Origin: Rhizobacter sp. Root404
GTDB lineage: Bacteria > Pseudomonadota > Gammaproteobacteria > Burkholderiales > Burkholderiaceae_C
Reading direction: 5' to 3'
Length of the DNA stretch: 64,000 nucleotides
NCBI RefSeq assembly: GCF_001425865.1
Contig: NZ_LMDS01000001.1
Location: 632,507 to 696,506 of the forward strand
Part shown: positions 57,397 to 64,000 of the stretch, piece by piece
How positions within the stretch are numbered: the first letter of the stretch is position 1
How the letters are laid out: every line of letters starts with the position of its first letter
Translations under genes and position numbers: made by a program
The notes under the pieces: model-generated
Databases searched by the model: none
What the model was told of the DNA's origin: nothing
What the model saw: the letters and a program-made list of their open reading frames with translations, nothing else

Positions 57397-57423
57397 CTAT
57401 CGGCCGGCAAGGCGCCGGCTTGA
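57397..57423 (-). promoter_or_regulatory. sigma-28 (FliA) promoter of fliD
   Basis: On the minus strand TCAA(G) (57423-57420) and GCCGATAG (57404-57397) are 15 bp apart. The spacer itself contains most of a GCCGGC-N5-GCCGGC hairpin (57403-57419) that lies just beyond the stop of the upstream flagellin gene, so it may double as a weak terminator. Confidence 0.85.
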
Positions 57424-57450
57424 GGCGTGTCTTCAGCGAAACTGCGTCGA

Positions 57451-58272
57451 TCAGTTACGCAGCAGCGTCATGACCTGGCTCGGCACCTGGTTCGCCTGCG
57501 CGACCATCGCGGTGCCGGCCTGCTGCAGGATCTGGGCGCGCGACAGGGCGGCGGTCTCGGTCGCGAAATCGGCGTCCATGATCCGGCCGCGGGCGGCGGA
57601 GGTGTTCTCCGAATAGGTCTGCAGCTGGCCGATCACGGCCTCGAAGCGGCCCTGCAGCGCGCCGGCATCGGCGCGGGCGGTGTTGACCAGGTCGAGGTCG
57701 GTGTCGGTGGCGGTCAGCACGGCGGTGGCGCCCGCCTGGGTGCTGATGTCGGCGGCTGCGTAGGCGGTCAGCGCAGTCATGTCGAAGCTGACCGAGGCGT
57801 TGATCACGTCGCCGGCGTCGGCGCCGACCTGGAAGTTGGCCGAGGTCAGGCTGCCGTCGAGCAGGTTGACGCCGTTGAACTTGGCGCCGTCGGCGACGCG
57901 GGCGATCTCAGCCACGAGCTGGGTCGCCTCGGCGTTCAGGTTGGTGCGGTCGGCGTCCGAGATCGAGCCGTTGGCGGATTGCACCGCCAGTTCGCGGATG
58001 CGCTGCAGGCTATCGCCGATCTTGCCCATCGCGCCTTCAGCGGTCTGGAACATCGAGATGCCGTCGTTGGCATTGCGCATCGCGACGTTCGAGCCGCGGA
58101 CCTGGGCGTTCATGCGCTCGGCGATGGCGAGGCCGGCGGCGTCGTCCTTGGCCGAGTTGACCCGCAGGCCGGAAGACAGGCGCTGCATCGCGGTCGCGAG
58201 CGAGCTCTGCGAGGTCGACAGGTTGCGCTGAGCGTTCAGCGAAATGGTGTTCGTGTTGATCGTCATGGGCAT
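57451..58272 (-). CDS. fliC: flagellin (copy nearer fliD)
   Basis: The 273-aa flagellin has only D0 and D1: the N-terminal NTISLNAQRNLSTSQSSLATAM and GLAIAERMNAQVRGSNVAMRNANDGISM, a short central loop, and the C-terminal LQQAGTAMVAQANQVPSQVMTLL. It differs from its neighbour at about two dozen residues, mostly in the centre (positions about 145-215) and at the two ends. GGAG lies eight nt before the ATG. The sigma-28 promoter in front of it is degraded compared with that of the other copy. Confidence 0.94.
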   Translation of the reverse strand: MPMTINTNTISLNAQRNLSTSQSSLATAMQRLSSGLRVNSAKDDAAGLAIAERMNAQVRGSNVAMRNANDGISMFQTAEGAMGKIGDSLQRIRELAVQSANGSISDADRTNLNAEATQLVAEIARVADGAKFNGVNLLDGSLTSANFQVGADAGDVINASVSFDMTALTAYAAADISTQAGATAVLTATDTDLDLVNTARADAGALQGRFEAVIGQLQTYSENTSAARGRIMDADFATETAALSRAQILQQAGTAMVAQANQVPSQVMTLLRN

Positions 58273-58300
58273 GGTCGTGACTCCGGAAATGTTCCAAACG

Positions 58301-58326
58301 CTTCCGGCGACTCGCCGGCGACTTCA
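58301..58326 (-). promoter_or_regulatory. weak sigma-28-like promoter of the fliD-proximal flagellin
   Basis: On the minus strand TGAA(G) (58326-58323) and GCCGGAAG (58308-58301) are 14 bp apart. Both boxes and the spacing deviate, so this is a tentative promoter only. Confidence 0.35.
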
Positions 58327-58426
58327 GGCCTGTGTCCACAGTGGGCCCGTGATCGCCATTCTTCAGCAGCCCGCGCCGGCCCGATCGCCGGAAACACGCC
58401 GTGAAAACACCCCAGATCCAGACACG

Positions 58427-58450
58427 AAAAAGCCGCCCCGGAGGGCGGCT
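58427..58450 (-). terminator. rho-independent terminator of the upstream flagellin
   Basis: The stem AGCCGCCC/GGGCGGCT closes a 4-nt loop and is followed on the minus strand by TTTT. It lies 30 nt beyond the stop of the flagellin at 58480-59298, separating the two copies' transcripts. Confidence 0.9.
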
Positions 58451-58479
58451 CGTACTGGACAGCGCGTTCTTGCGGTCGA

Positions 58480-59298
58480 TCAGCGCAGCAGCGACATCAC
58501 GGCGTTCGGCAGCTGGTTGGCTTGCGCGATCATCGCGCTGCCGGCCTGCTGCAGGATCTGGGCGCGCGACAGCGAGGCGGTTTCCGTCGCGAAGTCGGCG
58601 TCCATGATCCGGCCGCGGGCGGCCGAGGTGTTCTCGGCGTAGACCTGCAGCTGGCCGACGACGGCTTCGAAGCGGCCTTGCAGCGCGCCGGCATCGGCCC
58701 GGGCGGTGTTCAGCGTGTCGAGGTCGGTGTCGGTGGCGGTCAGCACGGCGGTGGCGCCGGCCTGGGTGCTGATGTCGGCGGCGGCATAGGCGCCCAGCGC
58801 GGTCATGTCGAAGCTGACGGTCGCGGTGATCACGTCGGTGGCATCGGCGCCGACCTGGAAGTCGGCCGTCGTCAGGCTGCCGTCGAGCAGGTTGACGCCG
58901 TTGAACTTGGCGCCGTCGGCGACGCGGGCGATTTCAGCCACGAGCTGGGTCGCTTCCGCGTTCAGGTTGGTGCGGTCGGCGTCCGAGATCGCGCCGTTGG
59001 CCGATTGCACGGCCAGTTCGCGGATGCGCTGCAGGCTGTCGCCGATCTTGCCCATCGCGCCTTCAGCGGTCTGGAACATCGAGATGCCGTCGTTGGCATT
59101 GCGCATCGCGACGTTCGAGCCGCGGACCTGAGCGTTCATGCGCTCGGCGATGGCGAGGCCGGCGGCGTCGTCCTTGGCCGAGTTGACCCGCAGGCCGGAA
59201 GACAGGCGCTGCATCGCGGTTGCGAGCGAGCTCTGCGAGGTCGACAGGTTGCGCTGAGCGTTCAGCGAAATGATGTTGGTGTTGACGGACATGGTCAT
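58480..59298 (-). CDS. fliC: flagellin (promoter-proximal copy)
   Basis: The 272-aa flagellin is nearly identical to its neighbour (roughly 90% by eye). It has the D0/D1 domains and lacks D2/D3, so a thin plain filament is expected. Two start codons are possible: ATG 59298 (MTMSVNTN), eight nt after GGAG, is chosen; ATG 59292 is 14 nt away. It has the better FliA promoter and its own terminator, so it is probably the main filament protein. Upstream in-frame codons extend the frame into the promoter region and are rejected. Confidence 0.94.
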   Translation of the reverse strand: MTMSVNTNIISLNAQRNLSTSQSSLATAMQRLSSGLRVNSAKDDAAGLAIAERMNAQVRGSNVAMRNANDGISMFQTAEGAMGKIGDSLQRIRELAVQSANGAISDADRTNLNAEATQLVAEIARVADGAKFNGVNLLDGSLTTADFQVGADATDVITATVSFDMTALGAYAAADISTQAGATAVLTATDTDLDTLNTARADAGALQGRFEAVVGQLQVYAENTSAARGRIMDADFATETASLSRAQILQQAGSAMIAQANQLPNAVMSLLR

Positions 59299-59398
59299 GT
59301 GGAAATCTCCGAAAGTGGTGGTGAGACGGGTTGCCTGATGCCCGGCGTTTCGTCTGACTCCGGACCCCGGTTCGGATTGCTCGTCCCCGTTGGCTGGG

Positions 59399-59426
59399 TT
59401 ATCGGGCAGGCTGTTTCGATACTTGA
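59399..59426 (-). promoter_or_regulatory. sigma-28 (FliA) promoter of the flagellin at 58480
   Basis: On the minus strand TCAA(G) (59426-59423) and CCCGATAA (59406-59399) are 16 bp apart. The leader is about 95 nt long. Confidence 0.8.
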
Positions 59427-59692
59427 GGGGCCGTGTCAACAGAAATTTGCGACGCCATTCGCCGGCTGTTCAAAGCTTCACGCTATGGCGGCCTGTCCGG
59501 GCTCGAAAACCGTGTCCGACGAGGGCGTGTAGGAAGTTCCCTGACAAGGTCCGCAGAAGAACATGGACTGAAGCGACAGAACTGACCCGATGTTTCGGTC
59601 CTGATCGTGTCTTCACAATTCGCTTCACGTTGAGACACAAGACCGAACACGGCGACACAACGTCCACAGACACACACCACCCGGAGCAGACC
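59427..59692. other. divergent regulatory region between fliC and flhD
   Basis: The 266 bp upstream of flhDC contain no clear sigma-70 boxes that I could fix by eye. A 12-mer CAAGACCGAACA (59638-59649) occurs again in the motA promoter (60769-60780). A GGAG ribosome site for flhD sits at 59683-59686. Confidence 0.5.
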
Positions 59693-60016
59693 ATGAACGC
59701 AGACCAGATCCTCACCGAAATTCGCGAAGCCAACCTGTCGTACCTGATGCTGGCCCAGAGCCTGATCCGTGCCGACAAGGAACAAGCCCTGTTCCGCCTG
59801 GGCGTCAGCGAGGAAAGCGCCGCGATGATCGCGCTGCTGACCCCCGCCCAGATGATGAAGGTCGCCTCCGGCAACACGCTGCTGTGTCGCTTCCGCATGG
59901 ACGACGACCTGGTCTGGGGCCTGCTGACCAACCACGGCAAGGGCGCCGCCAACGACACCACCTCGCGCCTGCACGCTTCCATCCTGATGGCCGGCCGCCA
60001 CCAGGAAGCCGCCTGA
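59693..60016 (+). CDS. flhD: flagellar transcriptional regulator FlhD
   Basis: The 107-aa protein matches FlhD over its length (ILTEIREANLSYLMLAQSLIRADKEQALFRLGVSEE, then TPAQMMKVASGNTLLCRFRMDD, with the dimer cysteine Cys65). With FlhC it forms the FlhD4C2 complex that activates early flagellar genes with sigma-70. The start has GGAG six nt upstream. It is cotranscribed with flhC (35 nt gap). Confidence 0.96.
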   Translation: MNADQILTEIREANLSYLMLAQSLIRADKEQALFRLGVSEESAAMIALLTPAQMMKVASGNTLLCRFRMDDDLVWGLLTNHGKGAANDTTSRLHASILMAGRHQEAA

Positions 60017-60051
60017 TCCTACTAATACGAAGCAAAGCCAGGAGCACGATC

Positions 60052-60588
60052 ATGCGCGTCAAGAGCATCCTCACCGAAGCCAAGCAGATCAGCCGTGCGG
60101 TCACGCTGATCAACCTCGGGGCCCGCCTGCAGGTCCTCGAGTCCGAGACCGACCTGTCCTACGAGCGCCTGCTGCGCCTGTACAAGGAAGTCTCGGGCAA
60201 GTCGCCCAGCAAGGGCCAGCTGCCGTTCTCGACCGACTGGTTCATGACCTGGCAGCCGAACATCCACGCCTCGCTGTTCCTGAACATCCACGAGTACCTG
60301 AACAAGGTCGCCGAGATGGACGAGATCGACACCGTCATCAAGGCCTACCAGCTCTACCAGGAGCAGACCCAGGCGCAAGGCCTGGAAGCGCTGCTCTCCG
60401 TGACCCGCGCCTGGCGCCTGGTCAAGTTCGTCGACAACGGCATGCTGACGATGACCAAGTGCTCCAAGTGCAGCGGCCACTTCGTCACCCACCCGCACGA
60501 GATCGCCAAGCACTATGTGTGCGGCCTGTGCAGCCCCCCGGCGCGCGCCGGCAAGGGCAAGGCGGCCGGCGGCATCCAGATGCACTGA
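60052..60588 (+). CDS. flhC: flagellar transcriptional regulator FlhC
   Basis: The 178-aa protein is the partner of FlhD and binds DNA. The zinc cluster is complete: Cys137, Cys140, Cys157 and Cys160 (CSKC and CGLC). LTEAKQISRAVTLINLGARLQVLESETDLSYERLLRLYKEV is the family N-terminus. GGAG precedes the start codon. A strong terminator follows. Confidence 0.96.
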   Translation: MRVKSILTEAKQISRAVTLINLGARLQVLESETDLSYERLLRLYKEVSGKSPSKGQLPFSTDWFMTWQPNIHASLFLNIHEYLNKVAEMDEIDTVIKAYQLYQEQTQAQGLEALLSVTRAWRLVKFVDNGMLTMTKCSKCSGHFVTHPHEIAKHYVCGLCSPPARAGKGKAAGGIQMH

Positions 60589-60681
60589 TTCCGCTCAAGT
60601 CTGGCGGCCGACGGCCGATAGACCTGACAACGTTTCGATTTTCATTGCTTGTCTCCTCCTGGCACATTCATGTGTCTTTTC

Positions 60682-60709
60682 AAACGGGCCTCTCGGGGCC
60701 CGTTTTTTT
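60682..60709 (+). terminator. rho-independent terminator after flhDC
   Basis: The 9-bp stem AAACGGGCC/GGCCCGTTT with a 6-nt loop is followed by TTTT on the plus strand. It lies 94 nt past the flhC stop. Confidence 0.94.
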
Positions 60710-60767
60710 ATTGGGCGGTCAATTCGGCGTTGATGTGCGGTTCGTGTCCGGGGCGCCGGCACCACAC

Positions 60768-60794
60768 TCAAGACCGAACATCCCGCGCCGATAA
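60768..60794 (+). promoter_or_regulatory. sigma-28 (FliA) promoter of motA
   Basis: TCAA(G) at 60768-60771 and GCCGATAA at 60787-60794 are 15 bp apart. It lies 57 bp before the motA start and probably drives motA-motB-cheY-cheZ and the gene beyond. Confidence 0.93.
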
Positions 60795-60851
60795 AAAGGC
60801 AGGGCAGGGCACGCCGAAGTTGGTGTGTCTCCACATTCGGACCTTCACACC

Positions 60852-61712
60852 ATGTTTGTTCTCGTCGGCTGGGGCCTCGCGCTGGCCTGCATCTTCGGGG
60901 TCTACATCGCACACGGTGGCAACATCGCGGTGATCCTGCATGCGTTGCCGTTCGAGCTGATCACGATCCTCGGCGCCGCGCTCGGCGCGTTCCTCGCGAA
61001 CAACCAGATGAAGGTCGTCAAGGCGTCGCTGGCCGGCCTCGGGCGCTGCTTCAAGGGCAGCAAGTACAGCAAGGCGCGCTACATGGAAATGATGGCGCTG
61101 CTCTACGACATCCTGCAGAAGGCCCGCAAGGAAGGCCTGATGTCGATCGAGAAGGACGTCGAGGAGCCGCACAACTCGGCGATCTTCCAGAAGTACTCGG
61201 TGGTCGGCAGCGACCACCACGTGGTCGAGTTCATCACCGACTACCTGCGCATGATGGTCTCGGGCAACCTGAACGCCCACGAGATCGAATCGCTGATGGA
61301 CAGCGAGATCGAGACCCACCACAACGAGGAACACGCGGCCGTCGCCGCGATCGCGCGCCTGGCCGGCGGCCTGCCGGCGTTCGGCATCGTCGCCGCGGTG
61401 CTCGGCGTGGTCAACACGATGGGCTCGGTCGGCCAGCCGCCGGCGGTGCTCGGCGGCATGATCGGCTCGGCGCTGGTCGGCACCTTCCTCGGCATCCTGT
61501 TGGCCTACGGCTTCGTCGAGCCGCTCGGCGGCCTGCTGGAGCAGAAGGTCGAGGACGGCTCCAAGGAACTGCAGTGCATCAAGACCACGCTGCTCGCCAG
61601 CATGCAGGGCTACGCGCCGCAGGTGGCGGTGGAGTTCGGTCGCAAGGTCCTGTACTCCGGTGATCGGCCCACCTTCGCCGAGCTCGAAGGCCATGTGAAG
61701 GGCAAGAAGTAA
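60852..61712 (+). CDS. motA: flagellar motor stator protein MotA
   Basis: The 286-aa protein has four membrane segments (near residues 2-20, 32-50, 170-190 and 200-220) and the conserved loop MALLYDILQKARKEGLMSIE with the charged residues that act on FliG. With MotB it forms the proton channel. ATG 60852 is chosen (MFVLVGWGL); an ATG 27 nt upstream would add nine residues before the first membrane helix. Confidence 0.95.
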   Translation: MFVLVGWGLALACIFGVYIAHGGNIAVILHALPFELITILGAALGAFLANNQMKVVKASLAGLGRCFKGSKYSKARYMEMMALLYDILQKARKEGLMSIEKDVEEPHNSAIFQKYSVVGSDHHVVEFITDYLRMMVSGNLNAHEIESLMDSEIETHHNEEHAAVAAIARLAGGLPAFGIVAAVLGVVNTMGSVGQPPAVLGGMIGSALVGTFLGILLAYGFVEPLGGLLEQKVEDGSKELQCIKTTLLASMQGYAPQVAVEFGRKVLYSGDRPTFAELEGHVKGKK

Positions 61713-62665
61713 TGTCCGGCGATTCCAAGAAGCTCCAACCGATCATCATCAAGAAGATCAAGAAGGGCGGCCATGCGGCCCATGGCGGCGCGTGGAAGAT
61801 CGCGTATGCCGACTTCGTGACCGCGATGATGGCGTTCTTCCTGCTGATGTGGCTGCTCGGGTCGACAACCGAAGGCGACAAGAAGGGCATCGCCGATTTC
61901 TTCAACGCGCCGCTGAAGGTCTCGATGATGGGCGGCGGCACGACCTCCGGCGATTCGTCCAGCGTGGTCAAGGGCGGCGGGACCGACCTCACGCGCACCG
62001 ACGGCCAGGTCAAGAAGGGTGATGTCGAAGCCAAGAACCGCACCGTCCAGCTCAAGGCGCTGAAGGCCGACCAGCGGCGCGCCGAGGCGGCCCGGCTCGA
62101 AACGCTGAAGAAGCGGGTCGAGGACGTGCTGGCGGCGAACCCCAAGCTGGCGGCGATGAAGTCGCAGATCCGCCTGGAGATGACGCGCGACGGGCTGCGC
62201 ATCCAGATCGTCGACGAGCAGAACCGGCCGATGTTCGACAGTGGCAGCGCAGTCGTCAAACCCTACATGCGCGACCTGCTGCGCGAGATCGGCGGCGTGC
62301 TCGCCGAAGTGCCGAACCGCCTGACGCTCGAGGGCCACACCGACGCGCAGCCGTTCGGCGCCGGCGAGCGCGGCTACAGCAACTGGGAGCTCTCGAGCGA
62401 CCGCGCGAACGCCTCGCGCCGCGAGCTCGGCACCGGTGGGCTGCCCGAGGACCGCGTGCTGCTGGTGCAGGGCCTGGCCTCGAGCGTCCTGTTCGAGCCG
62501 AACGAGCCGACCAGTCCGGTGAACCGGCGCATCAGCATCATCGTGATGAACCGCGAGGCCGAGGACCGGCTGCTGCGCCTGAAGCCCGACGACGTCGAGG
62601 AAGCCACGGAGACCCTCAAGGAAGCCGTCGCGACGCCCTCAATTACCCCCCCGATCACCCGATAA
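61712..62665 (+). CDS. motB: flagellar motor stator protein MotB
   Basis: The 317-aa protein has one membrane helix holding the proton-binding Asp (D34 in [21 protein letters not shown]) and a C-terminal OmpA-like peptidoglycan-binding domain ([39 protein letters not shown]). Its ATG overlaps the motA stop by one base (TAATG). The Asp context is that of proton-driven stators rather than PomB. Confidence 0.96.
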   Translation: MSGDSKKLQPIIIKKIKKGGHAAHGGAWKIAYADFVTAMMAFFLLMWLLGSTTEGDKKGIADFFNAPLKVSMMGGGTTSGDSSSVVKGGGTDLTRTDGQVKKGDVEAKNRTVQLKALKADQRRAEAARLETLKKRVEDVLAANPKLAAMKSQIRLEMTRDGLRIQIVDEQNRPMFDSGSAVVKPYMRDLLREIGGVLAEVPNRLTLEGHTDAQPFGAGERGYSNWELSSDRANASRRELGTGGLPEDRVLLVQGLASSVLFEPNEPTSPVNRRISIIVMNREAEDRLLRLKPDDVEEATETLKEAVATPSITPPITR

Positions 62666-62712
62666 GGACCAGGTGCCCATCGCGGCACCTGAACGACCCC
62701 GCGAGGAGCGCC

Positions 62713-63111
62713 ATGACCACATCCACCGATATGAAATTCCTGATCGTCGACGACTTCTCGACCATGCGCCGCATCGTGCGCGGGCTGCTGAAGGAGATCG
62801 GGTACAACAACGCCGACGAAGCCGAGGACGGCTCGGTCGCGCTGAACATGTTGAAGAACTCGAAGTACGACTTCGTCGTCAGCGACATCAACATGCCGGT
62901 GATGAACGGCTTCGAGCTGCTGTCGGCTGTGAAGGCCGACGACACGCTCAAGCACCTGCCGGTGCTGATGGTGACCGCCGAGGCGCGCAAGGAAGACATC
63001 GTGCGCGCCGCCAAGGACGGGGCCGCCGGCTACATCGTCAAGCCTTTCACCAAGGCGACGCTGGAAGAGAAGGTCCAGAAGATCATGCAGAAGCTCGCCG
63101 CGACGGCTTGA
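62713..63111 (+). CDS. cheY: chemotaxis response regulator CheY
   Basis: The 132-aa single receiver domain has the acidic pair (D13, D14 in [13 protein letters not shown]), the phosphorylation Asp58 ([12 protein letters not shown]), Thr88 and Lys110 (YIVKPF). Phospho-CheY binds FliM and FliN to reverse rotation. GAGGAG precedes the ATG. It shares its likely operon with motAB and cheZ. Confidence 0.97.
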   Translation: MTTSTDMKFLIVDDFSTMRRIVRGLLKEIGYNNADEAEDGSVALNMLKNSKYDFVVSDINMPVMNGFELLSAVKADDTLKHLPVLMVTAEARKEDIVRAAKDGAAGYIVKPFTKATLEEKVQKIMQKLAATA

Positions 63112-63134
63112 GCGCGACCCCGGAGCAGAACAAC

Positions 63135-63767
63135 ATGAAGATGGACAACCTGGAGACGCTCGCGCCGCAGATGGCCGCGGGTGCCTCGCCCGAGGTGTTT
63201 CACCAGCTCGGCCTGATCACCCGGCAACTGCACGACACGCTGAACCAGCTCGGCGTGATGCCGAAGCTGCAGACGGCCGCCGAGGGCCTGCCCGATGCGC
63301 GCAGCCGCCTGTCGTACATCGCCCGCAAGACCGGCGACGCCGCCGACAAGGTGCTGAACTCGGTCGACAAGGCCAAGGCCGAGCACCTGAGCATCAGCGC
63401 CGAGACGCGCCGTATCGCGCAGGCGATCATCAGCGACCCGGTCAAGGCCGTGGCCACCGGCGCGGTGCTGAATTTCGCCGGCGACGTCGAGGCCGCCACC
63501 GCGCGCATCGACGCGCACCTGACCGACATCATGATGGCGCAGGACTTCCACGACCTGACCGGCCAGGTGGTCGCCAAGGTCGTGGCGCTCGCCAGCGACC
63601 TCGAGGACAGCCTCGTCAAGCTGCTGGTGCAGGCCGCGCCGGCCGAGCAGGCCCGCGCCGTCGAATCGACGATCCTGAACGGCCCGGTCGTGAACCCCGA
63701 AGGCCGCACCGACGTGGTCGCGGACCAGGGCGAGGTCGACGACCTGCTCGCCAGCCTGGGCTTCTGA
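63135..63767 (+). CDS. cheZ: CheY-P phosphatase CheZ
   Basis: The 210-aa protein has long helices of a four-helix bundle, the catalytic segment DFHDLTGQVV (Asp140, Gln144) and the C-terminal CheY-binding peptide EVDDLLASLGF. It removes the phosphoryl group from CheY-P. The start follows GGAG by 9 nt; longer frames upstream overlap cheY in another frame and are rejected. Confidence 0.95.
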   Translation: MKMDNLETLAPQMAAGASPEVFHQLGLITRQLHDTLNQLGVMPKLQTAAEGLPDARSRLSYIARKTGDAADKVLNSVDKAKAEHLSISAETRRIAQAIISDPVKAVATGAVLNFAGDVEAATARIDAHLTDIMMAQDFHDLTGQVVAKVVALASDLEDSLVKLLVQAAPAEQARAVESTILNGPVVNPEGRTDVVADQGEVDDLLASLGF

Positions 63768-63809
63768 GCAAGGCTCGGCCCGCCGGGCATCCCGCCCCTC
63801 GTTCGTCAG

Positions 63810-64000
63810 ATGCCTGCGGTTCCAGCGCCGTTGCCGGCCGACGAGGCCGAGCGCCTCGCGGCGCTGCACCGCCTGCGCGTCCTCGACACCCTGCCGGAGC
63901 AGGTCTACGACGACATCGTCCACCTCGCCTCGCAGATCTGCGGCACGCCGATCGGCCTGGTCACGCTGATCGACGGTGAGCGCCAGTGGTTCAAGGCGCG
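63810..64000 (+). CDS. GAF-domain sensor protein (3' partial)
   Basis: From ATG 63810 the frame is open to the window end (63 codons plus two bases). It encodes [20 protein letters not shown], then [30 protein letters not shown], the N-terminal GAF pattern typical of sensor kinases and GGDEF/EAL proteins. The output domain is beyond the window, so its activity cannot be told. It lies 42 nt after cheZ and may be cotranscribed with motAB-cheYZ. Confidence 0.85.
   Translation, partial: MPAVPAPLPADEAERLAALHRLRVLDTLPEQVYDDIVHLASQICGTPIGLVTLIDGERQWFKA

Overview
The window comes from the chromosome of a motile, high-GC betaproteobacterium, most likely in the Burkholderiales (Leptothrix/Rubrivivax/Ideonella-like). 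The evidence is the flhDC master regulator followed by motAB-cheYZ, short (about 272 aa) D0/D1-only flagellins, a PEP-CTERM protein, TamA/TamB, and a MoxR-GNAT-DUF3667 group. The genus is inference. No insertion sequence, prophage, integrase, CRISPR array or rRNA was found.

Layout. (1) 1-20405: the last 6800 or so codons of one gigantic surface protein, truncated at the left edge. In order it holds a long Gly/Ala/Val-rich beta-helix-like super-repeat, modules resembling phage-tail FCCH-like domains, three Calx-beta-like modules, many RTX-type glycine/aspartate repeats, two concanavalin-like modules and a terminal matrixin-type zinc peptidase domain. A hexapeptide-repeat acyltransferase follows. 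(2) 21153-22212: a small segment of visibly lower GC with a PEP-CTERM exported protein, between tRNA-Arg(CCT) and a degraded copy of a tRNA 3' end. (3) 22416-36254: envelope and housekeeping genes. These are a tightly coupled VWA-tamA-tamB operon, a membrane diguanylate cyclase, an S9 peptidase, DUF3667, GNAT and MoxR ATPase genes, and a diheme cytochrome c. (4) 36300-41623: a copper module, copA and copZ diverging from two CueR-type promoters, then an oligopeptide/dipeptide-type periplasmic binding protein and a metallo-beta-lactamase-fold lipoprotein.

(5) 41801-63767 is the flagellar and chemotaxis region. fliF-G-H-I-J-K and fliL-M-N-O-P-Q-R run on the minus strand (switch, export apparatus, MS ring) and fliE diverges from fliF. 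Next come a small unknown protein, ycgR-fliT-fliS, fliD and two tandem flagellins, all on the minus strand. flhDC and motA-motB-cheY-cheZ run on the plus strand, followed by the start of a GAF-domain sensor. I found sigma-28 (FliA) promoters with a shared pattern, TCAAG or TAAAG, 15-16 bp, then GCCGATAR or a close variant, in front of fliS, fliD, one flagellin, motA and the unknown 83-aa gene. FlhDC would drive the early genes and FliA the late ones. The membrane GGDEF protein and YcgR supply a c-di-GMP link between motility and surface life, which fits the giant adhesin.

The most novel items are the 83-aa gene with its own FliA promoter, the mixed modules of the giant protein (including an unassigned recurring module), an apparently leaderless CueR-controlled copA, and the tRNA-flanked PEP-CTERM segment.
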